In this document: positions 47,028 to 55,629 of the stretch, one piece after another | Numbering within the stretch: position 1 is the first letter of the stretch | How the letters are laid out: every line of letters begins with the position of its first letter | Source of the DNA: Chlorobium sp. | Lineage (GTDB): Bacteria; Bacteroidota; Chlorobiia; Chlorobiales; Chlorobiaceae | DNA length: 64,000 bases | Direction of reading: 5' to 3' | Assembly (NCBI GenBank): GCA_005862225.1 | Contig: SZXV01000005.1 | Location: 85,815 to 149,814, forward strand | Notes under the pieces: model-generated | What the model was told of the DNA's origin: nothing | Databases searched by the model: none | What the model saw: the letters and a program-made list of their open reading frames with translations, nothing else | Translations under genes and position numbers: made by a program

Positions 47028-48764
47028 TTATTTCCAGCGCATGGAATCCCTCAAACCGGAATTTCGTTCAGTTTTTTTTCGGATTGCATTACAAAATACA
47101 TCTTCAAGCGCCCATATTTCAACACTTTTTTTTGCCCGGGTAATACCCGTGTAAACAAGTTCCCTTGTCAGAAGTTCTCCGCTAAGAGGAGGGAAAATAA
47201 TCAGAACCCGATCAAACTCTGACCCCTGGCTTTTGTGTATGGTCATAGCGAATGCCGTTTCATGAACCGGAAGGCGTTCTGGAGAAATGCTGCGAACTCC
47301 GCCATCTGGAGTAGAAAAAAATACACGCATCTCCCCTCCCTTATCGGCATCAGGAAAAAAAATACCGGTATCACCATTAAAAAGCCCTATTGAATAATCG
47401 TTTACAGTGACAAGGACTGGACGGCATCGGTAATAACGGTTCGATGTTGTTATCAGTCTTTTCCGTTCAAGAATCTGTTCAACCATTCTATTGAGACCAC
47501 TGACTCCGTATGGTCCATCACGAAGGGCACAGAGTAATCGGAACCGGTCAAACCGCTCAAGCGCCTCTTCAGGAGTTGCCGCCTCACAATAATCTTGATA
47601 TCCTTCAACTACTTTTCTTTCGAGAGCGTTCCGTAACTCCTCTGGGGCAGGTAACGAATGCCAGACAAGATTACCCGTCGGATTACTCTTAAGCAACTCA
47701 AGCGCCTCGCGCTCAAAACCAGCATTTACTGCACGACTGATTTCAGCAATACCGCTTCCTGACTGAAATCGGTAGTTGTTTTCAAGCACAACAAGTGAAG
47801 CCGAGAGTGGTGAAGCAGGACTCTCCCCACCAGCACTGCATATATCGCCAAGCACCGCTCCGGCCTCAACCGAGGCAAGCTGATCTTTGTCGCCGAGCAA
47901 AATAAGACGGGCAGTTGGCTTGAGTGCCTCCACCAGAGCGCTCATCAGAGGAAGGGCAACCATAGAGGCCTCATCAATAATGACAATATCATAAAGAAGA
48001 GGATTTTTGGCGGAGTGGCGGAATCGGGTTGAACCTGAAATAGTGCCAAGAAGACGCTGAATCGTCAGCACATCATCCGGAATGGCCATTTTAATATCTT
48101 CGGAGACATTCAGGGTTTGGCGGATATCGTTGACGGATTGTTTCAGACGTGCAGCGGCCTTTCCCGTCGGAGCTGCCATGGCAATTCGCTGTTTTCCGAT
48201 TCCCTTTTGCTCCAGAAAAAGCACCAGTATACGAACAACAGTCGAGGTTTTGCCGGTACCAGGGCCACCGGAGATAACACAAAACCGTCGCTGGAGCGCA
48301 ACCATGGCGGCCTCCCTCTGGCGATGGTCAGCACTGTCGGGAAAAAGTCTTTCAAGAGCATTGAGCAGTCGCTCATCATACAATGCTTCTGTAACCATTT
48401 CGGCTTTCTGCAAGAGCGTCATGGCAAGATGATGCTCATCGCGCCAGTAACGATATAAATAGAACCGACCCTCAGCATCAAGAACCAATGGACGATGTGG
48501 TCCGCCCGGAGCAGTAACCACTGAAGCACTTTTCACCAATTTCAGCAACACATCAAACGGTGGTACCATAAACTCTTTTCCATGAAGCCGGATTGTCTGC
48601 CCGGCAATATCAGCCAAATTGAGGCAAATATTACCCTGAGCCACACTGTTGCTTGCCATTGAAACTACTAAACGGAAAAGATCGCTCACCTCACCATCCG
48701 ACTGCTTGCAGATAAAACTTGCAAAATGACGGTCAATTGGCCGTTCCTGAAACTCTATGCTCAT
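47028..48764 (-). CDS. recD: Exodeoxyribonuclease V alpha subunit (RecD)
   Basis: RecD is the 5'-3' helicase of the RecBCD complex for double-strand break repair and degradation of foreign DNA. The 578-residue product has Walker A ISGGPGTGKTSTVVRIL near residue 165, Walker B YDIVIIDEASMV, LILLGDKDQLASVEAGAVLG, and motif VI AMTIHKSQGSEFDRVLIIFP followed by LVYTGITRAKK. The start (ATG 48764, GGAGGAAGG upstream) is one base after the recB stop. Confidence 0.94.
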   Translation of the reverse strand: MSIEFQERPIDRHFASFICKQSDGEVSDLFRLVVSMASNSVAQGNICLNLADIAGQTIRLHGKEFMVPPFDVLLKLVKSASVVTAPGGPHRPLVLDAEGRFYLYRYWRDEHHLAMTLLQKAEMVTEALYDERLLNALERLFPDSADHRQREAAMVALQRRFCVISGGPGTGKTSTVVRILVLFLEQKGIGKQRIAMAAPTGKAAARLKQSVNDIRQTLNVSEDIKMAIPDDVLTIQRLLGTISGSTRFRHSAKNPLLYDIVIIDEASMVALPLMSALVEALKPTARLILLGDKDQLASVEAGAVLGDICSAGGESPASPLSASLVVLENNYRFQSGSGIAEISRAVNAGFEREALELLKSNPTGNLVWHSLPAPEELRNALERKVVEGYQDYCEAATPEEALERFDRFRLLCALRDGPYGVSGLNRMVEQILERKRLITTSNRYYRCRPVLVTVNDYSIGLFNGDTGIFFPDADKGGEMRVFFSTPDGGVRSISPERLPVHETAFAMTIHKSQGSEFDRVLIIFPPLSGELLTRELVYTGITRAKKSVEIWALEDVFCNAIRKKTERNSGLRDSMRWK

Positions 48765-48765
48765 C

Positions 48766-51700
48766 CTATCCTTCCTCCTCAATCAGAAGATCTGTCAATG
48801 ACTCAATCAGTCCTTCAGGTGGAAGGTCACGAAAAAAGCCAAGTGCTTCTCCATGCTCACTGTTGACGCCGCGCAAAAACACGTAAATCACGCCGCCAAA
48901 GTGTTTACTGTATTGGTAATCACTGACACGTAGGGAAAGGTAGCGGTTGAGCGCAACAGTGTAGAGCAGATACTGGAGTGGATAGAGATTACTTTGCATT
49001 GCCTGCGTCATGGCTGTTTTTGAATAATCATCGGGTGAGTTGCCGAGATAATTTGATTTCCAGTCGAGCAGGTAATAGCAACCATCCTCCTCAAAAACCA
49101 TGTCCATAAATCCCATCACCATCCCCTTGACCGGTTTGAAGTGGAGGGCCTCAGCGATCCTGGCAAGATCAATCCCGCCAGGCAGGAGACTGAGATGCAC
49201 AAGAAGCTCGCCAAGCCGAACGGAGTTGATAAACCTGAGAGGAAAGAAAAATTCCAGCTCGGTACTCCAGCTTTTCGGTTTCAGATTGCCAAGGGTAAAG
49301 ATACCTCCATTGTGTGAGAAAAGAGGGGTGCTGAGCACGTTGTGCACCATCTGAATGATATGTGATTCCCACTCCGGCTTGTAGTTGTAACGTGCCAGCC
49401 CCTGCGTTACCAACTCATGAATTTCCTTTTCGGATGGTAAGGCAAAATTGAGCTTTTCAAAAATACCGTGCATGAAAATACCCGCCTGCGCACCCTTCGG
49501 GAAAGAAAAGATACTCTCTTCATGGTCAGCGGCAATTGCCGATATACCCGATACCCGTTGCTCGTCGCGGTCTGGCAGCTCAGTACTCCAATACTCAGCA
49601 CTGGATTCATGACGGCTGAAAGAGGTAAAGCTTGAGACACACCATGTGGCATCAAGAGTTCCGGTGAAACGGCGCACACTCAGCGTCTCGATGCAGCGCG
49701 GCACTCTTATTTGAGAGTGAGCTGCGTCTCTCTCAATATCCGCCCGACTCATCCGACTGAACCCTATGGTACCCGCTGAACGATCCGAAATCATCTTCAA
49801 TTGCTCAGCCATTGTGCCTGCCGTCATTGCTTTCATCTCACCAACCATGGCTATCGCTGGGTTTTCACTATCCCGTATTTCACTGGACGCATGAAAAAGA
49901 TAGTTGATCGGAGTGCTCTCAGCGCGGGTCTTGCCTGAAAAAAGATAGCAGCGATACTTCGCCCTGGTGAGCGCTACGTAGAGCAACCTGAGACTTTCCG
50001 CCAATGACTCCTTTCCGGCAAGAGAGCGATGGCGCTCAATATCGGAAGAACCGAAATCCTTCACGAGCTGCCATTGCTCATTGTGGAACATCACCACCTC
50101 GCCCTTGTGGTTTGCTCCGCCCCAAAGAAAGGGGCAGAAAACCACCGGATACTCAAGCCCCTTGCTGACATGGATGGTGACAACCTTTACCGCTGTATCA
50201 TCAGTTTCAAGGCGAATCTGGTGCTCCTCATGCTCATCCTCAGCCCCAATCCGTTCGCTGAACCAGGTGATCAGTCCCTCCAGACCGACTCCCCGGTCAT
50301 GTGCCTCCCCGTGGAGCAGCTCAAAACAGTGCAGGATATTGGTGAGGCGCCGTTCCCCATCAGGATAACCGAGCAGACGCCCACGAATTCCCTCTTTTGT
50401 CATCAGCTCACGGCTCATCACCATACAGCCTCGCTGAAGCCAAAGTTCATGGTAGTGGCGGAAGGCCCTGAGGCATTCCGTCCACGACTCCTCATCATCA
50501 AGCAAAGCTGCAATATCATTGCCTGATCTGCCGAGGATATCGGTCACCAGCGCTGCCCGCACCTTCGCTTCACTCGCCGGATCGCCAAGGGCGGAGAGCA
50601 GAATGCGCATCTCTTCAGCCTCCCTTGTTGCAAATATGCTTCTGTCGCTCCGCATCACGCCTGCAATACCGCGTGCGCTCAGAGAATTAAGCACCATAGC
50701 CGCCTGCCGATGGGTGCGCACAATCACCGCAATGTCACCGGCGGTGAGAGGTTTGCCACCGACAAGAGTCTGGTCATCCTGCAAAAGACGCATAATTTCG
50801 CCTGCAACTGCTTTTGAAGCAAACGCACCTGCATGCTCAACCGTCAACATGCCGCTCTTTTCATCATCGGAGTCCATGAACCAGAGCTGCATCGGCTCAC
50901 TCTCGCTCAGCTCCCCGCTCTCACTCGATTCCCGGTTGCCAGAAACAAGTGGATGATAGAGAATTTCATCATACAGAAATGGTCGCCTTTCGTTGTCGAA
51001 CAAGGTATTGAAGGCATCGAGCAGCAGCGGAGCAGATCGCCAGTTATCCGTCAGGGTAAAACGACGCTCCTCACTCACTTTACGGGCAGCCCGCATGTAG
51101 GCGAAAATATCCGCACCACGGAAACTGTAGATCGCCTGCTTGGGGTCGCCGATAAGAAAAAGCGGCAAATCAGAGCCTGCGTAGATGCTCCTGAAAATTT
51201 CATACTGCACCGGGTCGGTATCCTGAAACTCATCAATCAGCGCTGCACGGTACCTGGCACGAAGCAGCCCGGCAAGTATCGCTCCCCCGCCATCGGAGAG
51301 CAGCGCCCGATAGAGATCTTCGAGAAGGTCATCAAAAAAACGGACATTGCTCGCCCGTTTGCGCAGCGGCAGGCTCTTCCGGTAAAAGCGAACCAGCTCA
51401 GCCTTGAGAGCAAGAAAACGGCTCTGCACCGCATCATGCAACCGCTGGCAGCTCCCGAAGAGAGGGTGAACCGGCGGAGTGTTTTTCAACTTCGTTCCTT
51501 CACTGATGGCGCTTGCTGTCAACTTTTGAAAGTCGGCAAAAAGGTCATAAGGATTTCCGGCAGCAACAAAAGCATCCATTTCGGCAAAAAGCGGTTCAAG
51601 AAGATCTGCCCGATAGGTCTCGTGCGACCGCTTCAGCCCCTTGTCTGTTGTAACAAGTTTCGTAATGCTCTCGCGTTCACGCTGCCAGAGAGCACTTGTC

Positions 51701-52359
51701 TCAGCGTAGGCCGAACAACACTCCTTGTCGAGCGTTAGTATCTCCTCATCACTGAATTCAGGGATAACCGTCACTCCGGTACCAGCATGCAGATTTTTCA
51801 GCAGCGAGATGAAGGTTTCAGGCGAGTGACGGTTCCGCAGGGTATAGCCAAGCAGCGGCGCTGGTTCCCTGAAAAAGTGCATTCTCCAGAAATCCTCCAC
51901 AATATCGCGAAGCAGTTCGGTCTGGTCAGTCACCAGCTCGGTATCGTACAGCGAACCACTCTCAAAAGCGTTATCCTGCAACGCCCGCAGGCAGAAACCG
52001 TGAATGGTGAAAATCGAGGCAGTATCAAATGCGCCAAGTGCCCGCTCAAGAAGAGCACACACCTTTTTCAGACCACTCTGAGAGGCCTTTTCGTGCAGTT
52101 CTTCAAGAAATGCGTCCGTTGTCTCAGCACCCTCCATCACCTCAAGCGCCTGACGGATACGAGTGCGGATTCTTGAACGCAGCTCCTGCGTCGCCGCTTC
52201 GGTGTAGGTCACCACAAGAATCTGCTCCGGCAACAGCTCCTGCTCCACCAGCAGCCGCAAATAGAGCGATGCGATGGCGTAGGTCTTCCCCGTCCCGGCG
52301 CTTGCCTCAATGAGGTTGATGCCTGAGAGTGGGATAGTGATGTGGTTCAGTTGCTGCAT
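48766..52359 (-). CDS. recB: Exodeoxyribonuclease V beta subunit (RecB)
   Basis: RecB is the 3'-5' helicase-nuclease. The 1197-residue protein has Walker A LIEASAGTGKTYAIA at residues 17-31, AALIDEFQDTDPVQYEIF, LIGDPKQAIYSFRGAD, helicase motif VTIHVSKGLEYPVVFCPF and the C-terminal nuclease with LLDWKSNYLG (about residue 1100). It lies directly upstream of recD. In most genomes recC lies nearby; here the upstream side is an AbrB-like ORF and a carotenoid gene, so recC must be elsewhere. Confidence 0.95.
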   Translation of the reverse strand: MQQLNHITIPLSGINLIEASAGTGKTYAIASLYLRLLVEQELLPEQILVVTYTEAATQELRSRIRTRIRQALEVMEGAETTDAFLEELHEKASQSGLKKVCALLERALGAFDTASIFTIHGFCLRALQDNAFESGSLYDTELVTDQTELLRDIVEDFWRMHFFREPAPLLGYTLRNRHSPETFISLLKNLHAGTGVTVIPEFSDEEILTLDKECCSAYAETSALWQRERESITKLVTTDKGLKRSHETYRADLLEPLFAEMDAFVAAGNPYDLFADFQKLTASAISEGTKLKNTPPVHPLFGSCQRLHDAVQSRFLALKAELVRFYRKSLPLRKRASNVRFFDDLLEDLYRALLSDGGGAILAGLLRARYRAALIDEFQDTDPVQYEIFRSIYAGSDLPLFLIGDPKQAIYSFRGADIFAYMRAARKVSEERRFTLTDNWRSAPLLLDAFNTLFDNERRPFLYDEILYHPLVSGNRESSESGELSESEPMQLWFMDSDDEKSGMLTVEHAGAFASKAVAGEIMRLLQDDQTLVGGKPLTAGDIAVIVRTHRQAAMVLNSLSARGIAGVMRSDRSIFATREAEEMRILLSALGDPASEAKVRAALVTDILGRSGNDIAALLDDEESWTECLRAFRHYHELWLQRGCMVMSRELMTKEGIRGRLLGYPDGERRLTNILHCFELLHGEAHDRGVGLEGLITWFSERIGAEDEHEEHQIRLETDDTAVKVVTIHVSKGLEYPVVFCPFLWGGANHKGEVVMFHNEQWQLVKDFGSSDIERHRSLAGKESLAESLRLLYVALTRAKYRCYLFSGKTRAESTPINYLFHASSEIRDSENPAIAMVGEMKAMTAGTMAEQLKMISDRSAGTIGFSRMSRADIERDAAHSQIRVPRCIETLSVRRFTGTLDATWCVSSFTSFSRHESSAEYWSTELPDRDEQRVSGISAIAADHEESIFSFPKGAQAGIFMHGIFEKLNFALPSEKEIHELVTQGLARYNYKPEWESHIIQMVHNVLSTPLFSHNGGIFTLGNLKPKSWSTELEFFFPLRFINSVRLGELLVHLSLLPGGIDLARIAEALHFKPVKGMVMGFMDMVFEEDGCYYLLDWKSNYLGNSPDDYSKTAMTQAMQSNLYPLQYLLYTVALNRYLSLRVSDYQYSKHFGGVIYVFLRGVNSEHGEALGFFRDLPPEGLIESLTDLLIEEEG

Positions 52360-52395
52360 GGTGACTTTTACACGATAGGCTGGATAATGGGTTGC

Positions 52396-52518
52396 TTACG
52401 CAATGCAGAAAGGAGTATAAGTAACATCAAGCATATCGTCCGGTTTGATGTTGGCCGATTCAGCGATTCGTGCAGGTATCGTGATCTGATGTTTGTTCCT
52501 GACTCGGACTTGTGTCAT
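52396..52518 (-). CDS. Short AbrB/SpoVT-like antitoxin ORF, possibly truncated
   Basis: A 40-residue ORF, MTQVRVRNKHQITIPARIA then ESANIKPDDMLDVTY, matches the N-terminal swapped-hairpin AbrB/MazE DNA-binding fold. Family antitoxins are usually 70-90 residues; this one ends with TPFCIA, where a C-terminal toxin-binding tail is expected. It is either a minimal form or the remains of a toxin-antitoxin cassette. The recB start lies 36 bases downstream, so it might influence recB transcription. Confidence 0.55.
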   Translation of the reverse strand: MTQVRVRNKHQITIPARIAESANIKPDDMLDVTYTPFCIA

Positions 52519-52562
52519 TGTGTTCGGGTGTTTGTGAGTAAAGAGGATTCAGTAATGACAAG

Positions 52563-52691
52563 TTATTTGCCTTGCCGTTCTTCGATCTTTTTTCGTAACA
52601 AAAGTTGACGCATATCTGTCCAAACCTCCTTGATGTAAGCGAGACTCTCCTCTTTTGTATCGCTTTTTCCTGCATCACTCTGAACTTGCAT
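52563..52691 (-). pseudogene. Coding-like fragment upstream of the AbrB-like ORF
   Basis: A 42-residue frame begins MQVQSDAGKSDTKEESLAYI and ends with a basic helical tail (LLLRKKIEERQGK). The same frame stays open upstream to a TGA near 52755 without a good start, so it may be the 3' end of a lost gene. No family recognised. Confidence 0.3.
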
Positions 52692-52781
52692 GAATAAAAT
52701 GGAGTCTCCATACGCAGGCAACGATCTGAAAACGCGGCATCCTCCTCATTATGCGTTACGATGATAAATGATCAAAACGCC

Positions 52782-53654
52782 TTAACTCTCCGCTGCATGC
52801 TTCAACGATGCAACTTTTATAAAAACCAGAAGCGCAACAAAGCACATCGTCAAGATTGCAACAAGCCCGGCGGTCTGATACAAATCACGCACATGCCAGA
52901 GATGCCCATCCTGTGACATAACGGTTGCGTCAGGGATACAGAACCCTTTGATCAAAAATGCAAGGGGCCATGTCAGATAGAGGCACACCGCCTGGATCCA
53001 GAAACTTTTCGTAAAAACAATCGCAGGCGCTGTTTTCGCTCCCCTCTTCGAAAGATACAATGCAAACAGGATATTCATCGTCAACACACAGAGAAACCAT
53101 CCCATATAGTTGACAAATGGGACACCAAAATATGCCCCTCCCTGATGCCATATCCAGTGGCCGGAAATCGTTGACATGTGCGGATCAATCACCATATCCC
53201 ACATGACCATGATACATGAAGCTACCAGCGGAAGAGCGATGAGAGAGCTGCCTTGCAAGCGATTTGCGTAGTTGTCAAGAATTGCACCGGCCATCGTCCA
53301 CGACAAGTAGAGCATCTGGAAGTAGGCAATGTTCAGGATGTAGGGCGCATCAATAAATTTGGGGCCGAGTTGATCGCTGTAATGATAATTGCCAAAAGGA
53401 AAACCGGTGGCAATGCTCAGGTTTTCATAAAAATTGCCGACAACAACGGCAATAAGAAAAAAGATGGATAAATCCTTCCAGCCATATCGCCGGTAACCGT
53501 GGATGAAAACAAAAATGACCGAAACAATGACAAGCATTGATGGACCATTCAGGTTTACAAAGTTACTGACGTGCAAACCCTGAATAATCGAGACCGCTGC
53601 TGCAACGGGTATCAATCCCCATAACAGCCACTCTGTTGTTCGTGAATTACCCAT
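52782..53654 (-). CDS. Carotenoid biosynthesis protein, CruF-like hydratase family
   Basis: A 290-residue membrane protein with about seven to eight helices of the CruF/DUF422 family, which includes carotenoid 1,2-hydratase activity at the psi end. Seen are GNFYENLSIATGFPFGNYHY, the DPHMSTISGHWIWHQGGAYF signature and GVPFVNYMGWFLC. In green sulfur bacteria, carotenoids of the chlorobactene or isorenieratene series carry hydroxy-sugar or hydroxyl end groups, so hydration is plausible. It is alone here, flanked by degraded cassettes. Substrate is inference. Confidence 0.8.
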   Translation of the reverse strand: MGNSRTTEWLLWGLIPVAAAVSIIQGLHVSNFVNLNGPSMLVIVSVIFVFIHGYRRYGWKDLSIFFLIAVVVGNFYENLSIATGFPFGNYHYSDQLGPKFIDAPYILNIAYFQMLYLSWTMAGAILDNYANRLQGSSLIALPLVASCIMVMWDMVIDPHMSTISGHWIWHQGGAYFGVPFVNYMGWFLCVLTMNILFALYLSKRGAKTAPAIVFTKSFWIQAVCLYLTWPLAFLIKGFCIPDATVMSQDGHLWHVRDLYQTAGLVAILTMCFVALLVFIKVASLKHAAES

Positions 53655-54025
53655 GAATATGTTTCCTTTGGTTCCTGGCCAATGCCCACATTTTGTGAAG
53701 ATTGAAATGTCCGCAGATCATGCCTGCCCGGATGCCTGAAATCTGATGTCTGCTCAAGACTTCCAGCTTTTTGCAGTATAAGAAACAATTGCAGGCAATC
53801 AAACACTTTGCACCGCCCCCTCCGCAGCCTGTATCATTTGCCAAAGCAGCGGGGAAAACAGGTGGCAAACTCGTTTGCTGACACAAAAAGAACATCACTG
53901 TTGTAAACGAATTGATGCTCCATTACACTGTTTTTTTCAGAACAAGTAAATATAAGGATACTCATTTTTTATTGTACCCGGAACGCTCTATTTTGCACAG
54001 TTAATCGACTAATATTCGGTTATCC
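53655..54025. other. Intergenic stretch with no recognised feature
   Basis: About 370 bases between the carotenoid gene and the AbiE remnant. Frames on the minus strand (for example 53647-53898) are cysteine-rich and without family character. I see no gene, RNA or clear repeat. It may hold promoters of the divergent flanking genes. Confidence 0.5.
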
Positions 54026-54352
54026 GTGCAAAATAATGACCTCATGCAACTCGAAAAGAAGCTCAGCTCGTTCGGTGGTGGACCTCTGACGCACGGAGCA
54101 CTCGCCTCCATGCTCAAAGAGTACAGGTCTCCAAACGATCAAATTGTCCGTTTGATTGATACCGGGTGGCTAGTACCAATCAAGAAGGGTGCATTGCGGG
54201 AATTGCTGTTCGATGACCTGCGCCTTGATGAAGAGAGTATCACCCGCTTTAACCCCAAGGTAATAGAGACCTGTATCATGCCGGGAATGAAAGAAAAAAT
54301 GCTGCTGGCTGTGCTGGAACTTGTCAACTCGATGAAAAGGGAGCTGAAATGA
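54026..54352 (+). pseudogene. AbiEi-like antitoxin with internal deletion
   Basis: A 108-residue frame from GTG. Its first part (GGGPLTHGALASMLKEYRS.. then RLIDTGWLVPIKKG) resembles the N-terminal winged helix of AbiEi antitoxins of type IV toxin-antitoxin systems. It then passes without the long middle domain into RELLFDDLRLDEESITRFNP and a C-terminal helical tail. Full members are about 200 residues, so an internal deletion is likely. Its stop overlaps the next start by ATGA, as in intact AbiE operons. Confidence 0.55.
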
Positions 54353-54540
54353 GTGTACTCGGCCAGATGCTTGAGAAATATACTGCGACCACTGTAGAAG
54401 GGAGAGTCAACGGACTGAGAGAGGTGATGCAGGAGGTTGCACTTGCCGGTTTGTACCGTGGCGGTTTTTTTGACCGGGCCGCTTTTTACGGGGGCACTTG
54501 TCTCAGTAAATCCCTTGAAGTTATATCATTACAGAAGTAA
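54349..54540 (+). pseudogene. Truncated AbiEii-like nucleotidyltransferase toxin
   Basis: A 63-residue frame: VNGLREVMQEVALAGLYRGG and FFDRAAFYGGTCL match the N-terminal part of AbiEii toxins, where YGGTALR precedes the catalytic SEDLDF motif. The frame ends 13 residues after the glycine pair, so the catalytic aspartates are missing. This is a dead toxin. It overlaps the antitoxin remnant. Confidence 0.6.
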
Positions 54541-54560
54541 AAGAACAGAATAATAAAACC

Positions 54561-54875
54561 ATGACCACACAACTACAAAACATTATTAACCAGATTGAGG
54601 CTGGGCAGTTTAAAGAGGCCTATAACGCCCTGAAAATGATGAGAAAAGACCCGACACTTTCCGAAGAAATCGTCGAAGTTGTAGAAATTGCCAGCATTGA
54701 AATCGGAGTAACCGAAAAGCGTTTACACGTAGAGCCGCAAGGTGGTTTTTATGCAAAAAGCGCGGTATTGAGGCTGCGGGATGCACTTGGCGATCCTGAT
54801 GCGGCTGAACGATTGAAAGTGCTGAAGGAGCAGATGAACCTTATTATAGATGCGCAAGTCAATTGCAGAAACTGA
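54561..54875 (+). CDS. Hypothetical helical protein (104 aa)
   Basis: The protein starts MTTQLQNIINQIEAGQFKEA and is almost wholly helical and acidic in composition, with a mid segment EEIVEVVEIASIEIGVTEKR and GGFYAKSAVLRLRDALGDPD. It resembles a TPR-like or helical repeat scaffold. No family is recognised. It follows the toxin remnant by 20 bases and may belong to a former antitoxin cassette. Confidence 0.45.
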   Translation: MTTQLQNIINQIEAGQFKEAYNALKMMRKDPTLSEEIVEVVEIASIEIGVTEKRLHVEPQGGFYAKSAVLRLRDALGDPDAAERLKVLKEQMNLIIDAQVNCRN

Positions 54876-54903
54876 CCTGGTACGGTAAACAGATTCCTCG
54901 TAC

Positions 54904-55629
54904 TCAAAGCATACCCAATTCGAGTTTGTGTTTTACTTTTTCCCAGTCTGGAATTACATTGTCGAGGAGTTTGTAAAACTCTGAGCCGTGGTCAGGGTGC
55001 TTCAAGTGGCAGAGTTCATGGGTTACAACGTAATCAATACACTCCTTTGGCGCTTTAACCAGATTGGTATTGAGGGTCACCATACCCTTGTCAGACAAAC
55101 TTCCCCAACGCTTCTGCATTCGCTTGATAGTTATAGCTGGTTTGGGTAATGCAAAGCGAGTAAACCTGGGCCAGCAACGCTCCAGGCTTTCATTGAACTG
55201 CAAAGAGGCTTTCCCCACATACCATTTGCTCAACAGTTTTTTTGCTCTTTCTGGATTGGGCTCATCCCGCAGGGTAACATGAAAAAAACCTCTGGATAAC
55301 TTGACACTATTCTCATCTCCCTGAGCAATTTTCAGGCGATAATGCTTCCCAAGGTAGAGGTGGGTTTCACCATTGACATAACTTCGCTCAGGAGTCTTCG
55401 GTGTAAACTGACTGAAGTAGCTCTGTTGCTGGAGAATCCATCGGGCTCTTTTGTTAATCTTCGTCTCGATCAACACCATATTCGAACCTGTTGGCACCTT
55501 TACCACAACAGAGCAATCGGGATGAACCGCAACTTCCATACTCTTTCTCTCGCAATACAAAAGAGTGTACTCAATGGCGTTGTTGCCATAGAGAAACGAA
55601 TGGTTATCGTGCCTTTTTGCCCCAATCAC
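54904..55629 (-). CDS. YgjP-like metallopeptidase-domain protein (DUF45)
   Basis: A 241-residue protein with the DUF45/YgjP fold: KRWGSLSDKGMVTLNTNLVK and the zinc motif VTHELCHLKHPDHGSEFYKL around residues 200-215. Genes of this family are regularly found beside hsdR in type I restriction loci; the role there is unknown. Its start overlaps the hsdR stop by ATGA, so it is the last gene of the restriction operon. Confidence 0.85.
   Translation of the reverse strand: MIGAKRHDNHSFLYGNNAIEYTLLYCERKSMEVAVHPDCSVVVKVPTGSNMVLIETKINKRARWILQQQSYFSQFTPKTPERSYVNGETHLYLGKHYRLKIAQGDENSVKLSRGFFHVTLRDEPNPERAKKLLSKWYVGKASLQFNESLERCWPRFTRFALPKPAITIKRMQKRWGSLSDKGMVTLNTNLVKAPKECIDYVVTHELCHLKHPDHGSEFYKLLDNVIPDWEKVKHKLELGML

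Noticed and set aside
50833..51738. A 301-residue plus-strand frame antisense to recB
   Set aside because: It lies wholly opposite a well-supported recB helicase region, has no recognisable motif and reflects codon bias of the real gene.
52460..52711. An 83-residue minus-strand frame upstream of recB
   Set aside because: It overlaps the better-supported AbrB-like ORF and the coding fragment in other frames; the composition (many Ser, Arg, Cys) is not convincing.
53647..53898. Cysteine-rich minus-strand frame upstream of the carotenoid gene
   Set aside because: No family pattern, no ribosome-binding site, and it overlaps the carotenoid gene start.
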